Positions 20,480 through 31,629 of a stretch of 64,000 bases of DNA are shown here, one piece after another. The notes below the pieces were generated by a model. That model did not search any database. It worked only from the letters and a program-made list of their open reading frames with translations, and was not told where the DNA came from. Within the stretch, counting starts at the first letter, position 1; each line of letters begins with the position of its first letter. The translations under genes were made by a program, and so were the position numbers. The stretch is from Chelydra serpentina (taxonomy: Eukaryota > Chordata > Testudines > Chelydridae), in the NCBI GenBank assembly GCA_037349315.1, contig JBAIAC010000225.1, positions 545,501-609,500 on the forward strand, given 5' to 3'.

Positions 20480-22300
20480 GACTGATACGGGAGATGGAGG
20501 CCTGAGCAGAGTGCAGGGAGAGCTCGCTGGGAGAAAGCCCAACACTGTTCTCATTGTGAGGAGCTGGACAGGGCCAGCCTTGGTGGTGGGTGGACTAGGC
20601 GACGGTCTAGGGGGTGCCTCTAGCAGGGGTGTCCTGTCTCTCCTCTCCCCACTGCTCTGCAGTGAGTATAGAGAGAGAATAATCATGTATTTAGTATCTA
20701 AGTAAATAGGATTGAAACACAAGGCCTGTAGGCTGAGACCTGCAAGAGTTCAGCTATTTGAGGCCTTGGAGCAAAGAAAAGCTGACATAAGTAAATGACT
20801 GAGGAATAACCCGATGCCCTAAGATTATGGGGAAAGAGGAATCAAGTGGTAACAGTGTGAAAAATTAGCCAGAAGATTAATTTTAAATTACAAAATTCTG
20901 TAAAGGCACCTCTGCTTCCAAATGTGCGTCAATGTTAATGAGAGATGATCAGAACCACATTATAAAAAGGGGGTGCCCAGAGCGGGAAAATTGAGCTCCC
21001 TATGGAATACTCCAGCAGGAACCATCCCTCTACTGATGATCAATCCATTGGAGACTCATCAGACCCTACCACTATTGTTAAGGATGGGAGTAGAACTAGA
21101 TTTGTAACTTTTGCATAGGGCTTTACAGAATTTCTCTATGCTTGGGGATTCAGAACTTTAATTGTAACGTTCATAAAACTTGTCAAACAGACTAGACCTT
21201 GTACGTGTGAATGTCTGTGTGGTCACTGTCCTTGGTCTGTGTGTGTTCCTGGACGATACATGTGAAGCGAGTAGCCGAGGTGACTTTCACTCTGTTAAGT
21301 TTGGAACTGTAGCCAGCAGAGCCGGACCCAGGGCGGTGTAATACCACATTACAACAGGCACTTTCAATAAAAGAAAAGGCTGCACAGTACACCACATACC
21401 AGGCCACCCTTACCTCTGCGCTGCTGCTGGCGGTGGCTTTGCCTTCAGAGCTGGGCACTTGGTCGGCAGCCACTGCTATCAGGCCGCCCTGCCAGGGCTT
21501 AATCTGTGCTGGGGCTGAGCTCCGGCCGCTCTTTCAATACAAAGTAAGCACCGGAGGGAGGCATCGGGGCCTGGAGGGGATGGTGGGGAGCTCATGAGGG
21601 CCAGGGGTGATGGGGGGGGGGCACCAAAATATAAGTTTGCCCAGGGTGCCATTTTCTCCAAGGCCAGCCCTGGAGCTGGATACGGCGGGAGGGGCATATC
21701 CCCTAAGGCAGGAGTCCCTGGACCTCTGGGGAGCTGTAAGCAGGTTTCAGGGGGTCCTCCAAGCAGGGCCGGTGTTAGACTCGCTTGGGCCTGAGGCAGA
21801 AAGATGAAACCTCCCTGCATGGGGCTGAAGGCTGGGTCCTGAGCCCTGCCCCCAGGGGCTGAAGCCAAACTATGAGCAATTAGCTTTGCGGGGGGGCCTG
21901 TCACATGGGGCCCCAGGCACTTGCCCTGGTTACCACCCCCTAATGCCAGCCCTGGCTTTTATATGCAGAGAAACATGCCGATGCAGGGCCGTGGGGGGGT
22001 TATAGCGTGTTGAGGGGGCTCAGACAGAAAAAGCTTAAGAACCCTCCCTAAGCCTCATTGGTGGGTGCCCCCCTAGATCTAGATCTCAGAGCAGCCGCTG
22101 GTTACTCAGGTCAGGCTCCAGCACCGGGATCTGCTCCATTTTCCCAGCCCCACCTAGGTGGGTTGTTTCCTGTTCCACAATTTAGGGCATTTCCACCTTC
22201 CAACCTCATGGGTCCGTTGCTAGAATCTAGGCCACTTATTAAACATCTCCCAGCAGGTTTGCCCCACCCAGGCCTCCTCCCAGCCTCCAGCCTGTGAATT
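20480..22300. other. First intron of the minus-strand locus; unclear repeats
   Basis: No exon or tRNA is seen. Near 21766-21957 a cagggccggtgttagac and an atgccagccctgg face each other like the ends of a small DNA transposon, but no target duplication was found. The rest looks unique or too old to classify. Confidence 0.3.
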
Positions 22301-22319
22301 TCCTGTCCCGCCCCAACTA

Positions 22320-22438
22320 GGGTGACCAGATGTCCCGATTTTATAGGGACAGTCCTGATTTTGGGGTCTTTTTCTTAGATAGGCTCCTATTACCCCCCAC
22401 CCCCGTCCCAATTTTTCACATTTGTTGTCTGGTCACCC
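22320..22438 (+). mobile_element. Small MITE with GGGTGACCAGA ends
   Basis: About 119 bp with inverted ends GGGTGACCAGATG and GTCTGGTCACCC and an inner gattttatagggacagtcc and cctattaccccccaccccc. A fragment of a second copy ends near 22519. Further copies are at 32297, 54274, 59386, 59719 and fragments at 56445-56580. Confidence 0.75.
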
Positions 22439-22626
22439 TAGTGTGCGTGTGTGTGTGCACTATTTGCATCCTTGTGCCACTTCCCTCTCAAATTTTTCAC
22501 ACTTGCTGTCTGGTCATCCTAGCTCCAACCTCCAAACCAGACAGTGCAAACGTTCCCATCTCCGGTGTATTTGCTGTCCCTCTTCCTCCCGCAGGAACCC
22601 AGCAGCAAACCCCCGATAATCCCTAC

Positions 22627-22704
22627 CTGAACTGGCTCCTCTGCAGCCATGTCTCTCCCCTGTCCCATGGGAGGACGGGATGAACTGGAGCAAAACACGG
22701 ACAT
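22627..22704 (-). pseudogene. First coding exon of the minus-strand KRAB locus
   Basis: The minus strand has ATG at 22704 and an inner ATG at 22650 starting MAAEEPVQ, ending at a donor (cag|gtaggg). Phase joins correctly to the KRAB-A exon at 20261. This exon itself is undamaged, but downstream exons of the locus are broken. It is the inverted copy of 3004-3084. Confidence 0.75.
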
Positions 22705-23989
22705 TATTCTGCAGCCTGGCAGGGTGAGAAGGGCAGTTGTGGAGGTTTCAGAACAGGCTTTAATTAATTTCACAGCACGATTGCCCCAGGCTTTTCCCCT
22801 GCAGACAGACACCCTAGAGTCTGCCATGCTGAGAAAATGCTCGATCTCTTTATTACAGTGGAGACCTGGCCACTCCTGCCAGGCTAAACCCACAGAGACA
22901 TTTTTAACCTCTTTTCTCCCTCCCCCCATTCTGTAACAAAGCATCTGAACACAATGCTAGAAAAAAGCAGAGCCAAAGTATTTACTGTGGGGGATTCCCT
23001 TGGACACTGACCCCATGGCAGCCACACCCCAGTAGGAGGGATATGGAGTCAGGAACTGGGTTTTCCTCTGTTTGAGCCTCATCTTTTCCACAGGAAAATG
23101 ATTTTACCTAGGGTGCAGTAATACATCTGTCTGGGCAGATTAGAGATCTGGAAATCTCTCTCAAAACTCTTCTCTCCCATGGCTCCTTTCAGTCTCTCTT
23201 TCTCCTTTTCCCTGTCCCCACTCCCTGCCCGTCTGGTAGGAAAGTCCCATTCCTGGGTTGTTTGCTCCCCCAAGGCTGGATTTGCTCCTGCAATTGCTAA
23301 TGGAATGAGAAATGAGGGGGGAGGGTCTGTTTGTGTAGAGTCATTTTAAGGCCAGACCCCAGCATTTTCCCTTCATTTCTTCCAGTTACCTGGAATCTCT
23401 GGCTCAGAATTTAGTATTAACAGGGCTCAGGGCTGCCCTAGGGGGCTGGTGCCAGCTGGAGAAAGACATCACGTGGCCGGGCAGAGAAGAAGGTTTAATT
23501 AAGGTCACTTCCCAGCACAGACCCCGCTGGGGGAGCAGCAGCTGCTAAGCCTGGTCGCCCAGATCACGATGGAGGCTGCAGCGTCTGACCCAGGAAGCTG
23601 AACCCCAATATCCTGAGCAGAGAGGGACAGGGCGTGGGAGCAGCCTTCCCCCCTTGAGCTCTCTGGGGGGAGCAGCTAATGAGAGCCCCTCCTCACAGGG
23701 GGAATTGCTGATCTCATTTGCCCCACTGTCCATCTGGAGTCACTCCTCGTCTGTCCAGGCAGTGACTCTGGATTAACAGTGGTGTCCGTGACACCAGGTT
23801 TCAGGAAGAACGAGTCCAGAGCGCTGTGGGAGAGACGGTTGTGGGGCAGAGCGAACCCCCTTCCCCCCTCCCGCACCCCCAGATCTAGGACAAGGACTCG
23901 GGGGATGAATTTTCCCAATGGAACCGGACGTTTCCGCAGTTTTCCAGAGGGGAGAAAAGCAGAATCGGTGATGTCACATTCCCAGCCCC

Positions 23990-24260
23990 CAGCTAGGGGC
24001 CCCAGACCCCCCCCCAGAGCCCAGACCCCCAGCCAGGGGCCCCAGACCCCCCCCAGAGGCCAGACCCCCAGCCAGGGGCCCCAGACCCCCCCCAGAGCCC
24101 AGACCCTCAGCCAGGGGCCCCAGACCCCCCCCCAGAGCCCAGCCCCCGGCCCCAGACCCGCCCAGACCGCTGCCCCCCAGCCAGGGGCCCCAGACCCCCC
24201 CCAGAGCCCAGCCCCCCAGCCAGGGGCCCCAGAGCCCCCACACACAGTGATAAAGGGGGC
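23990..24260. repeat. C-rich minisatellite, about 38-39 bp unit
   Basis: Units of ggggccccagaccccc followed by agagcccagacccccagcc repeat about seven times. The same unit forms a much longer array at 36236-36945. It lies between the KRAB 5' region and the CpG island. Open frames through it on the minus strand read GxWGPWLGG-like repeats and are not genes. Confidence 0.8.
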
Positions 24261-25240
24261 TCTGGGGCCCCTGGCTGGGGGGGAGGGGGAGACAATGGGG
24301 TGCAGGGGGGGAGGGGCGCAGAGACCTGCTCAGGGGTTGGATCTCAGCCCCCCCCCCTCCGTCCCTCGGAGGTCACCTGCTCTTCCACCCCCGCAACGTC
24401 ACTTCCGGTCCCTTCAGGAGCGCCATGAACTACATCTCCCAGCCTGCCCCGGGAGCCGCTTCCGCCCTCTTCAGCGCAGCTCCGGGAGGAGTGTTAACAG
24501 CTGTTACTGCGCATGCTCAGTGCGAGCCCCAGGGAGCCGGGAGAACAAAGCCCAGAGCCCGGGGGCGGGGCCTGCCACAGGCCGGGGGCGGGGCAGCTCC
24601 TGGGGGCGGGGCTCTGGCTCCATTGGGAGCCGGGGGCGGCGCAGCTCCTCGGGGGGGGGCTCTGGCATTGCCCGGGGGCGGGGCAGCGCCTGGGGGCGGG
24701 GCTCTGGCACAGCGGGGGCGGGGCAGCGCCTGGGGGCGGGGCTCTGGCTCCTTTGGGAGCCGGGGGCGGGGCAGCTCCTGGGGGCGGGGCTCTGGCTCCA
24801 TCGGGAGCCGGGGGCGGGGCAGCGCTTGGGGGCGGGGCTCTGGCACAGCCCGGGGGCGGGGCAGCTCCTGGGGGCGGGGCTCTGGCACAGCCCGGGGGCG
24901 GGGCAGCGCCTGGGGGCGGGGCTCTGGCACAGCTCGGGGGCGGGGCAGCGCCTGGGGGCGGGGCTCTGGCTCCATTGGGAGCCGGGGGCGGGGCTGAGCC
25001 ACGGCTCCCGGGGGGGTCCCGTGTTTGCCGGCAGCGCTGGAGTCGCTGGGGCGATCGCGGAGCTGCTGGGCTCAGCTGCAGCCGGGCTCGGCCCCGGCCC
25101 CGCCGGGACCCGGGTGGGGACAGAGCCTGGGGCCGGGGGGTTCCCCTGTGTGGGGCCGGGGGCGGCGGGGGGACGAGCCGGAGCTGCGGGCGGGGGAAGG
25201 ACAGTGGGACACGTGCGGGGTGGAGCGTCCCCTGGGAGCC
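24260..25240. promoter_or_regulatory. CpG island with a cluster of promoter motifs
   Basis: CpG-rich DNA holds an ETS/GABP site ACTTCCGG (24401-24408), a ZNF143/THAP11-type site ACTACATCTCCCAG (24429-24442) and an NRF1-like TGCGCATGC (24508-24516). A tandem GC-box array follows. These motifs together mark TATA-less, often bidirectional promoters of broadly expressed genes. The minus-strand KRAB locus lies on one side. No exon is identified on the plus side. Confidence 0.6.
24560..24990. repeat. Tandem GC-box array with inverted CCAAT cores
   Basis: Units of about 42-48 bp each carry two GGGGGCGGGG boxes separated by cagcNcctg or ctctggc. Some units also have CTCCATTGGGAGCC, with an inverted CCAAT core. 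Roughly 18-20 GC boxes are present. Sp1/KLF binding is the expected function of each box. Frames through the array are open on both strands but code only Gly/Ala/Arg repeats. Confidence 0.8.
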
Positions 25241-25264
25241 AGGAAAGTCCGGGGGAGAAAAAAG

Positions 25265-25425
25265 TGTCAGTGTGTGTGTGTGTTACTGTGTGTGTGTGTT
25301 ACTGTGTGTCAGTGTGTGTGTGTTACTGTGTGTGTGTGTCAGTATGTGTCCATGTGTGTGAGTCGGTGTGTGTGTGTCATTGTGTATCTGTCAGTGTGTG
25401 TGTTTGTGTCAGTGTCTGTGTGTGT
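25265..25425. repeat. TG-rich microsatellite
   Basis: Imperfect (TG)n interrupted by ttac and tca, consistent with an old, mutated dinucleotide repeat just downstream of the CpG island. Confidence 0.85.
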
Positions 25426-25644
25426 CCACGCTCTATTTGCATCCTTGTGCCACGTCCCTCTCACACACTGATCACAATTCTCTCTCCGCTTCTTCCCCTT
25501 TGCTCTCCCCTCACCACATGTGGCTACAAAAAACCAACAATGACGGACTCTCCCATCTCTTCTTTTGCCCCATTTTCTCCATCGGCCATTTAAATTCTCC
25601 CCAGATTTGGGATGTTCCCCCCCCAGTTTATCTGCAGCCCCTTT

Positions 25645-25820
25645 AGAATCATAGAATATCAGGGTTGGAAGGGACCTTAGGAGGTCATCTAGTCCAACCC
25701 CCTGCTCAAAGCAGGACCAATCCCCAATTTTTGCCCCATATCCTCAAATGGCCCCCTCAAGGATTGAACTCACAACCCTGGGTTTAGCAGGCCAATGCTC
25801 AAACCACTGAGCTATCCCTC
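25645..25820 (-). mobile_element. Cry-type SINE, full length
   Basis: Nearly identical in order to the copy at 3413: CR1-like tail first on the plus strand, tRNA-like head at 25750-25820 ending in the complement of GGGATAGCTCAG. Only a few bases separate this copy from the one at 3413, suggesting recent activity of the family. Confidence 0.85.
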
Positions 25821-25824
25821 GTTC

Positions 25825-26270
25825 AGGTCGGAAATTGTTGCCCCGAGTGACTCCCCAAAGGGGGTCGGGGGTGGTGGGGGCTGTTTGGGGAGCCCCGAGA
25901 CGTGGCTGGCTCAGGGGTGGCGATGGGGCGGCTGTTCTCTGCCAGCAGCAGGGCTTGGCCGGGGCCCAGGAGGGAACAGGAGGAGCCCGTGTCCCCTAGG
26001 GAGCCTGCCCAGCCCCTTTGCTTCTGCTCCTTTCTAGCGTTTCCTTCACAGACTTTATTACTGGGGAGGCTGGAAAATGTCTCTGGGCAGAGCCCCGGCA
26101 GGAGGGGCCAGGTCCCCACTGTAGTAAAGAGATGACGCGTTTCCCCAGCATGGCAGAATGTCGGGTGTGTGTCTGCAGGGAAAGGGCCTGGGGGGATCGT
26201 GACGTGAAATTAACTAAACCCTGTTCTGCAACCTCCACAACTTTCTCCTCTGCCCCGCCCCCAACGAACA
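25825..26270 (+). repeat. Third, truncated copy of the KRAB 5' region
   Basis: Sequence from about 26000 (ctttctagcg, ttactggggagg, gggaaagggcctgggggg) matches 2745-2990 on the plus strand. It stops before the MAAEEPAQ exon, where a 57-bp-repeat module begins at 26271. No coding part of the gene remains. Confidence 0.6.
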
Positions 26271-26345
26271 AGCGACAGTGACACTGGGTGGCCACGTGGG
26301 GTAATGCACACAGCGTCTCTCTCATAGCGCAACAGTGACACCAGG
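26271..26345. repeat. Single 57-bp-type unit
   Basis: One full and one partial unit of the 57-bp minisatellite, followed by the same flank block as array 1 and array 2 (26345-26580). It represents the module before, or without, expansion. Confidence 0.8.
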
Positions 26346-26664
26346 TGGTTTACCTCCCATACCGGGTGGAGAAGCTGGAGAAAGTGGTGGCAGGTCTTCG
26401 ATGGGTCAGCTGGTACCTGGAACCGGCTCCCAGGAAGTCATCCTTACGTCACCCTTGTGACTCCAACTTGAAGGAGAGCTTCTTTTCCTTCCCCTCACTG
26501 AGAAAGAGCAAGAGAAGAAAGATCACCCGCATGGGCCCACTGGGTTCACAAGCCCACGCTGCTTTTCTGTGCTGGGGAGCGTGAAATGAGGGACTCGTGG
26601 CAGGTAATGCCACTCCTGCATTTCCAGAATACAAGCCCAAAGATCATGCTAAAGCCTGGGGTTC

Positions 26665-27834
26665 AACTATCCATCCATCCCAGTATCCTGTCCACCGACA
26701 GTGCCCAATGCCAGGTGACCCGGAGTGAGTGGACCTAACAGGTAATGATCAAGTGATCTCTCTCCTGCCATCCATCACCCCCCTCTGACAAACAGAGGCT
26801 AAGGACACCATTTCTTACCCATTCTGGCTAATAGCCATTAATGGACTTAACCTCCATGAATTTATCCAGTTCTCTTTTAAACCCTGTTATAGTCCTAGCC
26901 TTCAGAGCCTCTTCAGGCAAGGAGTTCCACAGGTTGTCGGTGCACTGTGTGAAGAGGAACTTCCTTTTATTTATTTTAAACCTGCTGCCCACTAATTTCA
27001 TTGGGTGGCCCCTAGTTCTTTTATTATGAGAACAAGTAAATAACTTTTCCTTATTCACTTCCTCCACACCACCCATAATTTTATATACCTCTATCATATC
27101 CCCCCTTAGTCTCCTCTTTTCCAAGCTAAAAAGGCCTAGCCTCTTTAATCTCTCCTCATATGGGACCCGTTCCAGACCCCTAATCATTTTAGTTGCCCTT
27201 CTCTGAACCTTTTCTAATGCCAGTATTTTTGAGATGAGACCACAATTGTACGCAGTATTCAAGATGTGGGCGCACTATGGATTTGTATAGGGGCAGTAAG
27301 ATATTCTCCGTCTTATTCTCTATCCCTTTTTAATGATTCCTAACATCCCGTTTGCTTTTTGACTGCCGCTGCACACTGCACGGACATCTTTAGAGAACTA
27401 TCCACGATGACTCCAAGATTTTTTCCTGATTAGTTGTAGCTAAATTAGCCCCCATCATATTCTATGTATAGTTGGGGTTATTTTTTCCAATGTGCATTAC
27501 TTTACATTTAGCCACATTAAATGTCATTTGCCATTTTATTGCCCAATCATTTAGTTTTGTGAGATCTTTTTGTAGTTCTTCACAGTCTGCTTTGGTCTTA
27601 ACTATCCTGAGCAGCTTAGTATCATCTGCAAACTTTGCCACCTCACTGTTTACCCCTTCTTCCAAATCATTTATGAATAAGTCAAATAGGATTGGTCCTA
27701 GGACTGACCCTTGGGGAACACCACTACTTACCCCTCTCCATTGTGAAAATTTACCATTTATTCCTATCCTTTGGTCTCTCATTGTACCAAAAGGGGAGAT
27801 GGTTGCTTCTAAAGGAAGGAGAAGATTAAATGCA
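26665..27834 (-). mobile_element. CR1 LINE, 5'-truncated, reverse transcriptase part
   Basis: The minus strand encodes a CR1-type reverse transcriptase segment with SSGVPQGSVLGP, FADDTK and then KVMHIGKNN, broken by frameshifts or stops, followed in another frame by the carboxy-terminal CR1 region (ALEKVQRRATKMI, TGFKRELDKF) to a stop at 26828. The 3' UTR extends to about 26665. The 5' truncation falls next to the Ser tRNA at 27837, so insertion used DNA beside a tRNA gene. Not autonomous. Confidence 0.9.
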
Positions 27835-27836
27835 TC

Positions 27837-27918
27837 CGATGAGGATGGGATTTGAACCCATGCGTGCAAAACACAATGGATTAGCAGTCCATCACCTTAA
27901 CCACTCGGCCACCTCATG
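27837..27918 (-). tRNA. tRNA-Ser(GCT)
   Basis: An 82-nt minus-strand class II tRNA with GGCCGAGTGGTTAAGG, anticodon loop CTGCTAA (GCT), long variable arm TTGTGTTTTGCACG and T-arm ATGGGTTCAAATCCCAT. All stems pair except the terminal C1-C72. Box A and box B match consensus. This tRNA type is also the likely primer of the Gypsy element at 51.8-52.7 kb. Confidence 0.85.
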
Positions 27919-28299
27919 TGAGCTGTCAAAAAAAGGACAGGAGCAGAAATCAAAGGCCAGCAGAGATAGGGACAATCAGGAGTTTTTAAATACTAAGTGT
28001 AAGCAGGGTCTGGATGAGCTCCCCCCTCACATCAAGTGATGAGCTGGGGAAAGACTTCAGGACCAGGCCATGTGTGCACAGACACCCCTACTCGGCCTGG
28101 GGATGCAGCATGCTGGGGCCGCTTTGCCAAAGGAACGAGTTTTGGCTGGTGTTGGGTTACAAATCACTGTAACATTGAGTGGAATGAAATGTTATTCTCC
28201 TTCCTGTCCGAGTGAAGGGCGGCAGAACATACCGAGTCCGTCCTGATGGAGGGGCGAGGTGGGTGAGAAATACCTTTTACTGCACTGCATAGAAGTGAT

Positions 28300-29400
28300 T
28301 GAGGACGTCACCCTAATCCAGTGGTCCCCAAACGTTTCACACTGTGCCCTCTTGTCCGTGTCTGCGGCCCCTCGGAAGCCGCAGTCGAGAACTGGGGCTG
28401 GGGGCAGCGTTGTGGCTTCCTAGGGAGAGGTGAGCGGACAGGGGTAAGGGGAACGAGGCTTGGGCAGGAGCCAAGGGCCCAGGCTGAGGGTAGGGTTGGG
28501 GAAGAGCTGGGGCAGACGAGGGCTGAGTGGGGCTCCCTCCGTGCCCTCAATGAGGGATCATAACTCCGACATGGGGGCCGAAGCTGGGAGGAAGGGTCCT
28601 GCCATCTAGAGCCTGAGGGCATGGGGCCACCGCCAGAGCACGTGTCCGACCGGTGGCATCCCTGCACCACAGCCAGGGCCTGGGACATGTGAGGGGGAGA
28701 CTGTGAACGTCCCGTCTGTCCCAGAGACGCTGTTTGCGATATCCCTGAGCCACAGAACGAGGTGACGTGTTTCCCTTGAACTGTTCCCATTTTCCTCATG
28801 GTTTAAATCGATTGCTCTTTAATCCATTGGATTTGCTTGAGGCACATGCAACGATCAGTGGGTCAGGGAAGCATCCAGAGCAGAGAGAGAACCCCAGAGT
28901 GGGGACACCCCAGCCCCTGTTCTAAGTGACCACAACAAGGTTGGGGGTCGAGCACCCCAGGAATCCTGGGCCCAGCCTTGTCGGGGTCACGAAGACTCTG
29001 CCACACACGAGAGTAGACAGAGAGTCCTCGAGGTCAGGCTGCCTCTGGGTGAGGGAGTGGGAGTGAGGACTCAGGGCCTTTCTCTAGCCCATTCCACCGG
29101 GGTCGTGGATAAGCCAGGAAAGTTTGCTACACTAGCAGGACCAGAACCCCCTTTACACTGGCACTCTGTCCTCATCGCTTCTCTCCCTCTCTCCCCTCGG
29201 GTCTCTCAGCACCTGGCCCCCCAGCGCTTCCTGCCAGCCCCAGACTGCGCTGTCTGGGCCTTCTCCTGTGGGTGTGAGCTTCCCTCCTGACCCCTAAGGA
29301 CTCAGCAGGAGCAAGGGGCCTGTCCAGGAAATGGCCAAGGCTTCTGGGAACCGGGGGTGCTCTGGACACCACCAGGAGTCATTTGGCTCCTGGCACACAA
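28300..29400. other. Region with no gene recognised
   Basis: It begins with ccagtggtccccaaac, a phrase common at the end of hAT-type elements in reptiles, but I could not find a partner end. The rest is ordinary GC-rich sequence without tRNA or splice-bounded exons. Confidence 0.3.
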
Positions 29401-29419
29401 GGGAACTTAAAAAGCTGAG

Positions 29420-29485
29420 TGCCCAGACATGGGGCTTGAACCCCAGACTAGAAGTGTGAGGATCTACTGACCGAGCTAGCCCAGT
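29420..29485 (-). pseudogene. tRNA-Lys pseudogene with 7-8 base deletion
   Basis: The minus strand reads CTGGGCTAGCTCGGTCAGT, then ACACTTCTAGTC and GGGGTTCAAGCCCC, a Lys-type body of only 66 nt. The region between anticodon loop and T-stem is missing. The locus at 47571 has the same length and loss, so they descend from one deleted copy. Confidence 0.65.
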
Positions 29486-29859
29486 TTAGGGAGTGTAGCG
29501 ACCCCCCTTCCACCACAAGAGCAGGCAAGTAAAACAGAGACAAAAAAAATTCCCAGGAGCCCTTCCTCTTTTTCTCCATGGCCACAGCCCATCAGCAGGA
29601 TTCCTCCTGCTCCTCCCTCCTGTGGCCCAGTGCCACTAAATCTCCACACCTAGACAGCCGGTCTGGCCTCTGCCCCCCAATCCCCCATGTTTAAGCCTCC
29701 CCACCAAATCCTGCCCCTGGCTCCATGGAACTGAGTCTCACATCTCGCTGGGAACTCGACTCCTTGTGCCCACAGTGTCTCTGCCCCCTCCGGAGATGAC
29801 CCGAGAAGCACAGTTTCCGTCTTTTCTAAAGAAGTGGCTTGGAGAGACTTTCCCCATGT

Positions 29860-29932
29860 GACCGCATGGCCTAATGGATCAGGCGTCTGATTTTGGATCA
29901 GACGATTGAGGGGTCGAGTCCCTTCGCGGTTG
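29860..29932 (+). tRNA. tRNA-Arg body with anticodon TTG
   Basis: The 73-nt frame GACCGCATGGCCTAATGGAT and TCTGA-TTTTGGA-TCAGA matches the Arg(TCG) genes at 5178 and 14918. The loop C of CTTCGGA and the anticodon C are both T, giving TTG, which reads the Gln codon CAA. The anticodon stem is perfect. The acceptor has one A-C mismatch and the T-loop begins G (GTCGAGT), which weakens box B. Confidence 0.6.
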
Positions 29933-30212
29933 TTCTTTGTGCACTTTCCCCTTTATGCTGAAAGTCCTGCTCCCTTCAGGGCTGGAGCCTCTTCTTGGCC
30001 ACTCTGGCCAATGCTCTGGGTTCAGCTAGAGCCCTGGGAAGGAGGTTGTCAGGGTTCACTCTGAACTCTAGGGTACAGATGTGGGGACCTGCATGAAACA
30101 CCCCCTAAGGTTATTTTTACCAGTTTAGGATAAAAACGTCCCCAAGGCATGTTTTTGTCCTTGAACGTTACGCTGCCACCACCAAGTGATTTAAACAAAC
30201 ATTTAGAGAGGG

Positions 30213-30925
30213 TGTAACGAAGTGGGACTGTTCCTAATGTTTCTTCTGAATACTGAGTGGGTGCCTCAGTTTCCCCTATGCCTCAGTTTCCCCTCTGCAT
30301 TTCTTAAGTCTCTAGGTGGTGGGATAAGGGTGTGTGATTGTTGCAAAGCCCTAGAGGGCCAGTGTGATGACACAGAATGGCCGACACCCTGTCTCCTGGC
30401 AACTGCTGGCCTGGGCCCCTTCCCTGCAAAGGTCCCGGCTGAAGGGTTTGGGGAACAAAGGGATCAGTGATCTCCTGGCCCAGGAAGGAGACAAAGGCAG
30501 AGGAGGGGCTGGAGAGTTTGGAGCTGGCTGGGCACATGGAGGGAGGTCCAGACGGACCTCTGGCCTCCCCACCCCCCAAGATGGACCTGACTGAGGGGTC
30601 CTGTTCTCTGTACCTACAAGCTCTGGTTTAGACCCTGTTCCTGTCGTCTAATAAACCTTCTGTTTCACTGGCTGGCTGAGAGTCACGTCTGACTGCGGAG
30701 CTGGGGGGCAGGGCCCTCTGGCTTCCCCACGAGCCCCGCTGGGTGAAGAAGGGGATGCTGAACGCTCCAGGGTCAGACCCAGGAAGGTGGAAGCTGGGGA
30801 AGCTTCTTGCCCTGGAGACAGTCGGCTCAGCGAGGAGGCTCCTCCAGAGTCCTGACTGGCTTCGTAGGGAGCAGTTCCAGAGCATCGCCCGACAGGGGCA
30901 TCGACAGAGCAGTGACTGGGGAGCT
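30213..30925 (+). mobile_element. Older LTR plus leader-like sequence, third copy
   Basis: The copy begins TGTAACGAAGTGGGACTG and includes AATAAA near 30651. As at 15264 the younger LTR is absent. It follows the Arg-type tRNA at 29860 by the same distance as in the other two cassettes. Confidence 0.7.
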
Positions 30926-31290
30926 CAGGGCTGGGACAGGAGGGGCTGCGGGTCGGGAGTGAGGGGCACCGGCAGAGCGGTGACTGGGGAGCTCAGGGCT
31001 GGGTTAGAAGGGGCTGCGGGTCGGGAGTGAGGGGCACCGGCAGAGCGGTGACTGGGGAGCTCAGGGCTGGGATTGAAGGGGCTGCGGATCGGGAGTGAGG
31101 GGCACCGGCAGAGCGGTGACTGGGGAGCTCAGGGCTGGGATTGAAGGGGCTGCGGGTCGGGAGTGAGGGGCACCGGCAGAGCGGTGACTGGGGAGCTCAG
31201 GGCTGGGATTGAAGGGGCTGCGGATCGGGAGTGAGGGGCACCGGCAGAGCGGTGACTGGGGAGCTCAGGGCTGGGATAGAAGGGGCTGCG
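30918..31290. repeat. 66-bp tandem repeat
   Basis: The phrase gtgactggggagctcagggct recurs at about 66-bp spacing, with between five and six copies. The unit also has gggtcgggagtgaggggcac and a variable gggattgaa/gggttagaa end. It replaces the 45-bp minisatellite found at this point in the other two cassettes. Confidence 0.8.
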
Positions 31291-31371
31291 GGTTGGGAGT
31301 GAGGAGGTCGCTGAGGCAGGGCCTCTCCTTCAAGATCCTTAAGATCACTGACTCACTTAGGTAAAGGCCAG

Positions 31372-31443
31372 GGGGGAATAGCTCAGTGGTAGAGTTTTTG
31401 ACTGCAGATCAAGTGGTCCTTGGTTGAAATCCAAGTGCCCCCT
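31372..31443 (+). tRNA. tRNA-Cys(GCA)
   Basis: A 72-nt frame with D-arm GCTCAGTGGTAGAGT and perfect anticodon arm TTTGA-CTGCAGA-TCAAG. The acceptor has an A-G mismatch. The T-loop is TTGAAAT, with G at the nearly invariant C56, so box B and tertiary pairing are weakened. Likely reduced or no function. Confidence 0.65.
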
Positions 31444-31629
31444 TAGAAACCTTTAACAAAAATAATTGCATTTCCATTCTGTTCTAGAGTTCCACTGAAC
31501 GGGGATGCCTGAAACGAATGGAAACAGCCAACGTTTACCTGTGCAAATACATAGAAGCCTAGCAAACACGTCCCTCGGCTGAAATCAGTTCCAATCCTCT
31601 AGTTTATGTTTTCATCAATTAAACAAAGA

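Noticed and set aside
23779..25593. 604-codon plus-strand frame across the CpG island
   Set aside because: It runs through two minisatellites, the promoter motifs and a TG microsatellite. Composition explains the lack of stops.
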